Shown here in pieces: positions 1-5,045 of a DNA stretch of 5,045 nucleotides (the stretch's first letter is position 1; every line of letters begins with the position of its first letter). The notes under the pieces are model-generated. The model was not told the origin of the DNA, searched no databases, and saw nothing but the letters and a program-made list of their open reading frames with translations. Source of the DNA: Chromatiaceae bacterium (lineage in GTDB: Bacteria; Pseudomonadota; Gammaproteobacteria; Chromatiales; Chromatiaceae); NCBI GenBank assembly GCA_016880695.1, contig JAEHCY010000218.1, positions 1 to 5,045 on the forward strand. Direction: 5' to 3'. Made by a program: the position numbers and the translations under genes.

Positions 1-1242
1 CTTATGCTCGATACCCGTGGGATCGAGATCCGCACCGGAACCCTCCAAGGCAAGTGGGTGGAGCTACAGCCAGGCGACGCATTCACCCTTTACACCGACG
101 GCCGCGCGGGAGACCCGAGCGGGGTTTCGATCTCTTATCGCCGGCTGCCCGAGGAGGTGGCGCCGGGCACCCTGATCCTGCTCGACGACGGCGCCATCGA
201 GCTCAACGTCACCGGCTGCAGCACCGATGCGGTGCACTGCCGGGTGGTGCATGGCGGAAACCTGGGGGAGAAGAAGAGCGTCAACCTGCCCGAGACCCGC
301 CTCTCGATCAGCGCGCTCAGCCCCGAGACCCGAGAGGATGTGATCCGCGAGATGCGCTTCGCCGCCGAGACCGAGGTCGACTACATCGCCGCCTCCTTCG
401 TACAGGCGCCGGAGGACGTGCTGCGCATGCGGGAGATCCTACGCGAGGAAGGGGTCAACATCCCCATCATCGCCAAGATCGAGAACCGCGCAGGGGTGGA
501 AAACCTAGAGGCCATCGTCAAGGTGGCCAACGGCATCATGGTGGCCCGCGGCGACCTGGGCGTGGAGCTGCCGCTGGCGGACGTTCCCAGCACCCAGAAA
601 AAGATCATTCGCACCACGGTGATGAACGGCAAACCCGCCATCACCGCCACCCAGATGCTCGCTTCGATGGAGCAGAACCCCCGGCCCACCCGGGCAGAGG
701 CGTCCGATGTGGCCAACGCCATTCTCGACGGCTCCTCCGCCGTGATGCTTTCCGGAGAGACCGCCGCCGGCCGCTACCCGGTGGAGGCGGTGCGCACCCT
801 CCATGATCTGGCGCTGCGGGCGGAGGCCTCACTGAGCGAATACGGCTACCTGCAGAAGATTCTGCCCAATCCGGCCAACGTGGTCACCGATGCGGTAAGC
901 CAGGCGGCGGTCAACATGGCCCGCCAGCTCGAGGCGGCCGCCATCTTCAGTCTCACGGAAACCGGCTTCACCTCGCGGCAGATCTCCAAGCACCGCCCGG
1001 ACTGCCCCATCTTCGCGATCACCGCTACCGCTTCGGTGGCTCGGCGCCTCGCCATGAACTGGGGGGTCATCCCCATGCCCTACGAGGGCAGCCGAAGCGA
1101 CGAGGAGAAGATCGATTTCGCGGTCGAGCGGGGACGGGTGCTGGGCTATCTCCAGGGGGGCGACATCGTGGTGGCGACCTCGGGCTCGAACCAGCGCGCG
1201 GGCGGCACCGACCTCATCCGCGTGATCACACTCGCTAGTTGA
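1..1242 (+). CDS. pyk: Pyruvate kinase, 5'-truncated by the window edge
   Basis: Catalyses PEP + ADP to pyruvate + ATP, the last step of glycolysis, in the cytosol. The frame is open from base 1; the ATG at 4 is internal (it lies in the family motif LDTxGxEIRTG), so about 65 N-terminal residues, including the NFSHG region, lie upstream. Counting that Met as 1: the B domain lid spans about 12-98; IAKIEN carries the catalytic Lys at 158 and metal-ligand Glu at 160; MVARGDLGVE has metal-ligand Asp at 184; ITATQML has Thr at 216; NPRPTRAEASDVANAILDG and MLSGET follow. The C-terminal domain (about 290-412) has ISKHRP, the WGV turn and GDIVVATSG, ending in the usual GGTxxIRV strand. The first motif reads LDTRGIEIRTG where most enzymes have LDTKGPEIRTG. 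The Glu marking K+-dependent enzymes is kept (residue 8). The effector loop (ITATASVAR) differs from the fructose-1,6-bisphosphate loop of muscle M2 enzyme, so the effector cannot be predicted. Product identity is very secure. Confidence 0.97.
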   Translation, partial: LMLDTRGIEIRTGTLQGKWVELQPGDAFTLYTDGRAGDPSGVSISYRRLPEEVAPGTLILLDDGAIELNVTGCSTDAVHCRVVHGGNLGEKKSVNLPETRLSISALSPETREDVIREMRFAAETEVDYIAASFVQAPEDVLRMREILREEGVNIPIIAKIENRAGVENLEAIVKVANGIMVARGDLGVELPLADVPSTQKKIIRTTVMNGKPAITATQMLASMEQNPRPTRAEASDVANAILDGSSAVMLSGETAAGRYPVEAVRTLHDLALRAEASLSEYGYLQKILPNPANVVTDAVSQAAVNMARQLEAAAIFSLTETGFTSRQISKHRPDCPIFAITATASVARRLAMNWGVIPMPYEGSRSDEEKIDFAVERGRVLGYLQGGDIVVATSGSNQRAGGTDLIRVITLAS

Positions 1243-1327
1243 GCGTATCCGCCCACGGCCGGGTGTGAATGGCGCAGGAACTCGCGCCCGATATAGGGGT
1301 CCAGTGACCGCGCTTTGGGGGTCAAGG

Positions 1328-1350
1328 GTCTTGGGTGTGAGGGCCAAGAC
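1328..1350 (+). repeat. 7-bp inverted repeat (possible RNA hairpin)
   Basis: GTCTTGG (1328-1334) and CCAAGAC (1344-1350) are perfect reverse complements around a 9-base loop. No run of T follows, so this is not a classical intrinsic terminator. It could be a hairpin in the leader mRNA of the downstream gene, a Rho-associated 3' structure of the pyruvate kinase transcript, or an operator. Seven pairs in a GC-rich gap can also arise by chance. Confidence 0.4.
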
Positions 1351-1428
1351 GCCGTCGCCCGCCGAAGAGACCCGCCGTGGCCTGTGCTAGCATTTGATAC
1401 CGACGTTCGATACACCGACTGGATCTCC

Positions 1429-1435
1429 GAAGGAG
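1429..1435 (+). promoter_or_regulatory. Strong Shine-Dalgarno (GAAGGAG)
   Basis: GAAGGAG lies 9 bases before the ATG at 1445. It is the clearest ribosome binding site in the left half of the window. The start it serves is not in the frame of the 2-phosphoglycerate kinase-like protein; it opens a 50-codon frame ending at 1597. Either a leader peptide is translated, or the N-terminus of the main protein begins here and the frame is broken between 1445 and 1597. Confidence 0.6.
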
Positions 1436-1444
1436 CCAAACCCG

Positions 1445-1597
1445 ATGGCTGGATACGATTCTCCGAGCGGCCGGAACGCGGCGGATGGCCCCTGGGGTCC
1501 GAGCCGTAGGCCCCCGGGCGCGGTCCAACAACCCCGGCGGCGGCAAAGCAGCTTGCGCCGGCCAACCCCCGACGCCGGATCGCGAACCCGTGTCTAA
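1445..1597 (+). CDS. Possible 50-aa leader ORF overlapping the next gene
   Basis: An ATG after a strong Shine-Dalgarno opens a 50-residue frame beginning MAGYDSPSGRNAADGPWG and continuing rich in Pro, Arg, Gly and Gln, with no hydrophobic segment and no family I recognise. Its TAA (1595-1597) overlaps the downstream GTG at 1590-1592, in the string GTGTCTAA. That is a layout suited to termination-reinitiation, since the GTG itself has only a weak GGA (1577-1579) upstream. By eye, third-position G/C is about three quarters here, lower than in the large genes and similar in both candidate frames, so composition does not settle which is read. The alternative is that this is the real N-terminus of the downstream protein, separated by a +1 frameshift or a one-base sequence error. 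The low-complexity composition would then be a disordered N-terminal tail. Existence as an independent protein is uncertain. Confidence 0.3.
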   Translation: MAGYDSPSGRNAADGPWGPSRRPPGAVQQPRRRQSSLRRPTPDAGSRTRV

Positions 1598-2777
1598 GAA
1601 GCTTATCGTCATTCGGTCGTCCACCGACGAGAAGGTCCCCTTTCTCCGTGGCGTCCTGGTCCAGTCGCTGACCGACGTCGGGCTACCCTTCGAGGATGCC
1701 TACGCCGTAGCCCAGGGGATCCGCGAGGAGCTCGAAAGCTCCGAGGGCATCACCACGCCCGAGCTGCGTCAGCTCGTCGCCAAGGAGGTCGAGAAGCGCT
1801 TCGGCCAGCCGATGCGCGAGGCCTACGAGGCCGGCCGCGAGGCCGATCGCGAGATCCTGGTGCGCTCCCCCACCCGCGAGCGGCCCTTCTCGGTGGGCAT
1901 CCTGAGCCGTCAGCTCCGCGGTTGCGCGATCAGCACCGACGAGGCCCTGGAAGCGGCGCGATCGGTGCAAGAGGTGCTGCGCCGGCGCGCAATCCTCGAG
2001 ATCGAGCACCGCGACCTGCGGCGGGTGATCTTCGAAACCCTCGGGGAGGAGATCTCCACCGAGGCCGCCGAGCGCTTCCTCTCCCGATGCCGCTTCGAAG
2101 ACAGTGGGGAGCCCCTGATCTTGCTGATCGGCGGGGCCACCGGCACCGGCAAGAGCACGGTCACCTCCGAGCTGGCCTATCTGCTGAGCATCACCCGCAC
2201 CCAATCCACCGACATCATGCGGGAGATCATCCGCTGCTATCTGGTCCCCCACGTGGCGCCCACCCTCGCCTACTCGAGCTTCGATGCCTGGCGCGGCCTG
2301 CCCGAGGTGGAGCCCCTGGTGGGGCAAATGATCAGCGACAACCCGGTGGTCACCGGATTCCTGTCCCAATTCGGCACGGTGAAGGTGGCGCTTGAGGCGA
2401 CCATCCATCGCGCCATCCAGGAACGCCATCATCTGATCGTGGACGGCGTCCACGTCCTGCCCAGCCGGCTCGACCTCAAGGGGACACGCAAGAAGGCAGT
2501 GGTGGTCGCCGCCATGCTGGTAGTCACCACCATCGAGCGTCTCTCCCGCCAGATCACCCACCGCAGCCGGGAACAACCCGAGCGCAGCTCGTCTCTGCAC
2601 CGCGACCGCATCGACAGCATCTGGGAGCTGCAGAGCTTCTTCATCGACCAGGCGGAGCGAGCCGCAATCCCGGTGATCGCCAACTGGAGCGTCGAGGAGA
2701 CCGTTCAGCAAATCGTGCGCGAGGTCATGGCCGAAATACTCGCCCGGCACCCGCCCGATGAGGCCGCCCTCGGGTGA
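1590..2777 (+). CDS. 2-phosphoglycerate kinase family protein with two ATP-cone-like modules
   Basis: Resembles the 2-phosphoglycerate kinase family (COG2074-like), known from methanogens, where it makes 2,3-bisphosphoglycerate from 2-phosphoglycerate and ATP. From the GTG start (395 aa): an ATP-cone-like unit at about 3-79 (KKLIVIRSS, then PF at 17-18, GVLVQSL, helix-rich tail) and a second similar unit at about 97-163 (PF at 99-100, GILSRQL). A P-loop kinase domain follows: Walker A GGATGTGKST (Lys 188), then STDIMREIIR, a Walker B-like stretch LIVDGVHVLP (Asp 285), an Arg-rich segment around RQITHRSRE, and the C-terminal helix RIDSIWELQSFFIDQA followed by IPVIANW. I prefer GTG 1590 because family similarity begins there and it overlaps the leader stop. 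ATG 1485 is in frame and would add 35 Gly/Pro/Arg-rich residues, with only a weak GGAA upstream. The bacterial substrate is inferred; another small phosphometabolite is possible. It sits 347 bases after pyruvate kinase and 61 before the sensor kinase. Confidence 0.85.
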   Translation: MSKKLIVIRSSTDEKVPFLRGVLVQSLTDVGLPFEDAYAVAQGIREELESSEGITTPELRQLVAKEVEKRFGQPMREAYEAGREADREILVRSPTRERPFSVGILSRQLRGCAISTDEALEAARSVQEVLRRRAILEIEHRDLRRVIFETLGEEISTEAAERFLSRCRFEDSGEPLILLIGGATGTGKSTVTSELAYLLSITRTQSTDIMREIIRCYLVPHVAPTLAYSSFDAWRGLPEVEPLVGQMISDNPVVTGFLSQFGTVKVALEATIHRAIQERHHLIVDGVHVLPSRLDLKGTRKKAVVVAAMLVVTTIERLSRQITHRSREQPERSSSLHRDRIDSIWELQSFFIDQAERAAIPVIANWSVEETVQQIVREVMAEILARHPPDEAALG

Positions 2778-2838
2778 ACAACGGTAGCGGGGCGAAGCGC
2801 TGGGAAGATCGCCGGCCAGGACCCGCGAACGGCATCCG
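2778..2838. other. Short gap between kinase-like gene and sensor kinase
   Basis: The 61 bases hold no terminator with a U-tract. GGCGA (2791-2795) can pair with TCGCC (2809-2813) around a 13-base loop, a weak hairpin. No clear promoter is seen, so read-through from the upstream gene into the sensor kinase is plausible but unproven. Confidence 0.4.
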
Positions 2839-4923
2839 GTGGCGCTGGTGAGGCGCGCACGCACCCTCTGGCCACCGCGTTTCCTCAAGTCCTTCGACCG
2901 CACCCGCTGGCGCGCCCTTGTGAGCGAGCTCGGGGGCCTCACGCGGGTGCTCGCGCTCCGCTCGTCCACCCGAGTGCGAGAGTTGATCCGCCGGGGTTAC
3001 GCCCCGGTCCTGCTGCTCGGCAGCCTTGCGGTCACCCTCACGCTGGTGGTTTTCCTGCGCGTCACCGCTCTCGAGCAGCAGCGTGCCGAAAGCGCCTTCG
3101 CCGAGGCGGTGCGCGACCGCGTGCTGGTGATCCAGCGCGAGGTCGAATACACACTCCGGGTGGTACGTGACCTCGGAAGCTTCTTCGATGCCTCCCAGTA
3201 CGTCACCCGCCGGCAGTTCCGGGAATTCGTGGGTCCTTCGCTCCGGCACAGCCCCGGTATCACGACCCTCGAGTGGGTGCCGCGGATCACCGACCGGCAA
3301 CGCGAAACCTTCCTCGCGCAAGCCCGCCGCGGCTTTCCGCGGTTTCGCATCCTCGAGGCGGTCGCGGGCGGCGAGGCGCGCGAGGCGGGACCCAGACCCG
3401 AGTACCTGCCGATCCTCTACGTTCAACCCTATGCACGCAACAAGCTCACGCTCGGGCTCGACCTTGCCTCGATTCCCGAGGACCTGGCCGCGATGGAGCG
3501 GGCCGCCTTGTCTGCCCAGATGGAGGCGTCGTTGCCACTCACGCTGGACGGTGACAGCGGGCCAGTGACCGGCTTTGCCGCCTACCTGGCCCTCTACGAG
3601 AAACCCGACCCCGGCGAGGCCGGCGACAGCGAAGACTGGGAGGAAAAGCGCCTCGAACCGCCGCGAAACGAGCCCCGGGGCTTCGTGATCGGCCGGTTTG
3701 CGATCGACGCGATCGTCGAGGGTGCACTGCAGACCCTGAGCCCCGGAGGACTTGACCTGGACCTCTACACCCAGGATCGGCAGGAGCGACCAAAGCTTCT
3801 CTACTCCCATCGTTCGCGGCTCAGCCCTGGCCAGGTCCCAGCCGGAACGCGCACAGGCCACCTCAAACCGGTGACCGACTCCATTGAAGTGGCCAACCGC
3901 AAGTGGCAGGTGCTGGCACGGCCGATACCCGGCTTTTTCGAGCCGGAGGGGCGCAGCGGCAGCATTGTCCTGGTAGGCGGACTCGCCTTCACCATTCTGT
4001 CGATGTTCTATCTGTTCACCCTCATCGGCCAGAAGGAGCAGATCAAGCGCCTGGTTGCGCAGCGCACCCTCGAGCTCGAGGGCTCCAACGCGGCGCTCAA
4101 TACCGAGGTTGCTGAACGCCGCCGGGCGGAGCGGGCCCTGCAGATGCTCAACGTCACCCTGGAGCAGCGCGTGGCACGACGCACGGCGGAGGCCGAACGG
4201 CGTGCCCAGGAGCTGGAGCAGTTTGCCTACGTCGCCTCCCACGATCTCAAGGCCCCCCTGCGCGGGGTATCCAGCCTCGCAGCCTGGCTCGCTGAGGACC
4301 TCGAGCCCAAGCTCACCACCGAGGCGAGGGAGCAGATCTACCTGCTGCGCGATCGGGTCGCGCGCATGCACGCCCTGATCGAAGGCCTTTTAGACTATTC
4401 GCGGATCGGCCGTACCCCCGGATCGATCGAGCGGGTGGACACCGCGGCGCTGGTGGCCGACACCATTGACTCGCTCGCACCCCCCGAGGGCTTCCGGGTC
4501 GAGGTGAGCCCCAACATGCCCCATCTGCACACCGATCGACTCCACATCGGCCAGGTCTTCGCCAACCTCATCAGCAACGGCATCAAGCATCACGACCGCG
4601 CGCGCGGCACCATTCGGGTCTCGGGACGGGACCTCGGCGACCACTGCGAGTTCGAGGTGGTGGATGACGGCCCCGGCATCGCGCCCGAATATCACCACAA
4701 GGTTTTCATGATGTTCCAGACCCTCAACGTCAAGGACTATGGTGGCGACACCGGCATTGGTCTCGCCCTGGTGAAGAAGCTCGTCGAGGAGCACGGCGGC
4801 TCGATCCTGCTGGAATCGGGTTCTGGCCGGGGGAGCCGATTCCGCTTCACCTGGGCAAACGAACCCTCCAAACCGGGCGAGGTGCCCGCATCCGTCCTAT
4901 CCACCGGGGAGAAGCCGCGATGA
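2839..4923 (+). CDS. CHASE-domain membrane sensor histidine kinase
   Basis: An inner-membrane sensor that should bind a ligand outside the cytoplasm and phosphorylate a response regulator. From GTG 2839 (694 aa): a basic cytoplasmic N-terminus (1-53); TM1 about 54-74; a CHASE domain about 77-365, with the typical PGITTLEWVPRI at 139-150, YLPILYVQP at 189-197 and LGLDLAS at 205-211; TM2 about 374-397; a coiled-coil linker about 400-460 with no obvious HAMP; HisKA H-box FAYVASHDLKAPLRGV with phosphoacceptor His 468; and HATPase_c with N-box QVFANLISNGIKHH (Asn 575, 580), G1 DDGPGIAP (609-616), F-box Phe 626 and G2 GIGLAL (639-644). All catalytic boxes are intact. HDLKAP lacks the Thr/Asn of the phosphatase motif. 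The CHASE domain has a charged Glu/Asp/Pro-rich stretch at 254-280. There is no in-frame ATG before residue 219, so the start is non-ATG. GTG 2839 has a poor ribosome site, and GTG 2947, after GGGGG, is an alternative that keeps TM1. The ligand is unknown. The stop overlaps the next start. Confidence 0.93.
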   Translation: MALVRRARTLWPPRFLKSFDRTRWRALVSELGGLTRVLALRSSTRVRELIRRGYAPVLLLGSLAVTLTLVVFLRVTALEQQRAESAFAEAVRDRVLVIQREVEYTLRVVRDLGSFFDASQYVTRRQFREFVGPSLRHSPGITTLEWVPRITDRQRETFLAQARRGFPRFRILEAVAGGEAREAGPRPEYLPILYVQPYARNKLTLGLDLASIPEDLAAMERAALSAQMEASLPLTLDGDSGPVTGFAAYLALYEKPDPGEAGDSEDWEEKRLEPPRNEPRGFVIGRFAIDAIVEGALQTLSPGGLDLDLYTQDRQERPKLLYSHRSRLSPGQVPAGTRTGHLKPVTDSIEVANRKWQVLARPIPGFFEPEGRSGSIVLVGGLAFTILSMFYLFTLIGQKEQIKRLVAQRTLELEGSNAALNTEVAERRRAERALQMLNVTLEQRVARRTAEAERRAQELEQFAYVASHDLKAPLRGVSSLAAWLAEDLEPKLTTEAREQIYLLRDRVARMHALIEGLLDYSRIGRTPGSIERVDTAALVADTIDSLAPPEGFRVEVSPNMPHLHTDRLHIGQVFANLISNGIKHHDRARGTIRVSGRDLGDHCEFEVVDDGPGIAPEYHHKVFMMFQTLNVKDYGGDTGIGLALVKKLVEEHGGSILLESGSGRGSRFRFTWANEPSKPGEVPASVLSTGEKPR
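4906..4914 (+). promoter_or_regulatory. Ribosome binding site for the response regulator
   Basis: The purine tract GGGGAGAAG inside the 3' end of the sensor kinase lies a suitable distance (8 bases from GGGGAG) before the ATG at 4920. It favours that ATG over the in-frame ATG at 4932, and the receiver is probably translated in step with the kinase. Confidence 0.65.
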
Positions 4924-5045
4924 TCGACAGCATGGCCGGTATCCTGTTGATCGAGGATGACCGGATCGATGTCATGACCGTTCAGCGGGCGATGAAGAAA
5001 CATCGCATCGTCAATCCGCTGCATGTTGCGCGCACGGCCACCGAC
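4920..5045 (+). CDS. Single-domain response regulator (Rcp1-like receiver), 3'-truncated
   Basis: Only the first 42 residues are present and the frame is open to the window edge. The sequence AGILLIEDDRIDVMTVQRAM is the first beta strand and acidic pocket of a CheY-type receiver (Glu 12, Asp 13, Asp 14), followed by helix 1 and a second strand around NPLHVARTATD. The pattern IEDDxxDV, a helix, then NPLHVA is typical of the Rcp1-like stand-alone regulators found beside bacteriophytochromes and other hybrid-less kinases. The phosphoacceptor Asp would lie beyond the window, so it cannot be checked, and I cannot exclude an output domain further on. The start ATG overlaps the sensor kinase stop as ATGA, indicating translational coupling and a cognate pair. 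Confidence 0.88.
   Translation, partial: MIDSMAGILLIEDDRIDVMTVQRAMKKHRIVNPLHVARTATD

Larger units (their letters stand above)
1243..1444. other. Non-coding gap after pyruvate kinase
   Basis: These 202 bases separate the pyruvate kinase stop from the first credible translation start downstream. I see no tRNA, no known riboswitch and no intrinsic terminator with a U-tract. The gap holds a small hairpin (GGCGC 1271-1275 with GCGCC 1284-1288), a stronger inverted repeat at 1328-1350, a TGACC/GGTCA inverted pair at 1305-1309 and 1320-1324, and an imperfect direct repeat (GATACCGAC 1396-1404; GATACACCGAC 1409-1419). A promoter for the downstream gene could lie here, but no box pair is convincing: TGCTAGCAT at 1386-1393 resembles an extended -10 element yet has no matching -35. 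Confidence 0.6.

Noticed and set aside
54..806. 250-codon + strand frame inside pyruvate kinase
   Set aside because: The translation is an Arg/Gly/His-rich string without structure, in an alternate frame of a certain gene.
1378..1393. Possible sigma-54 promoter (GTGG...TAGCA) before the leader ORF
   Set aside because: The GG and GC doublets are 11 rather than 12 bases apart and the flanking consensus is poor.
1386..1393. Extended -10 promoter (TGCTAGCAT)
   Set aside because: Only four of six -10 bases match, and the segment 17 bases upstream (AAGAGA) is no -35 box. It is noted in the gap entry but not called.
829..1565. Antisense frames (172 and 139 codons) spanning the end of pyruvate kinase and the gap
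   Set aside because: They have no homology signal, no ribosome site that I can see, and mostly lie opposite the pyruvate kinase coding region.
1683..2969. 428-codon open frame on the - strand across the 2-phosphoglycerate kinase-like gene
   Set aside because: It is antisense to a P-loop kinase with conserved motifs, has no recognisable domain, and extends across the gap and into the next gene. It is a codon-bias shadow.
2725..4371. 548-codon open frame on the - strand across the sensor kinase
   Set aside because: It lies antisense to a gene with all its catalytic motifs intact. The translation shows no family and is rich in Gly, Arg, Glu and Ala, as expected from the third-position bias of GC-rich coding DNA.
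1..5045. CRISPR arrays, insertion sequences, tRNA or rRNA genes
   Set aside because: I found no regularly spaced repeats, transposase motifs, terminal inverted repeats, cloverleaf sequences or rRNA signatures on either strand.

Overview
The window is a high-GC bacterial stretch. All four recognisable genes lie on the + strand: pyruvate kinase (its start lies off the left edge), a 2-phosphoglycerate kinase-family protein, a membrane sensor histidine kinase with a CHASE domain, and the start of a single-domain response regulator (runs off the right edge). The strong G/C third-position bias leaves long open antisense and alternate frames, which I treat as shadows. A membrane sensor kinase with an Rcp1-like partner fits a Gram-negative bacterium, perhaps a proteobacterium. 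The sequence alone does not settle the phylum.

Layout: 1-1242 is pyruvate kinase lacking roughly its first 65 residues. 1243-1444 is non-coding and holds two small hairpins but no U-tract terminator. 1445-1597 is a possible 50-codon leader ORF with the best Shine-Dalgarno of the left half of the window. Its stop overlaps a GTG at 1590, the start I prefer for the 2-phosphoglycerate kinase-like protein (to 2777). After a 61-base gap comes the sensor kinase (2839-4923), whose stop overlaps the start of the receiver gene in an ATGA junction (4920-5045).

How the genes may work together: pyruvate kinase and the 2-phosphoglycerate kinase-like protein both act around the 2-phosphoglycerate/PEP node of lower glycolysis, so their adjacency may be meaningful. 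The second protein appears to carry two ATP-cone-like modules in tandem ahead of its P-loop kinase domain, suggesting control by nucleotide level. The sensor kinase and receiver are a translationally coupled two-component pair. A functional link between that pair and the metabolic genes rests only on same-strand proximity. Most of the window is ordinary. The points most worth a second look are the double ATP-cone architecture and the leader/frameshift question at the start of that gene.
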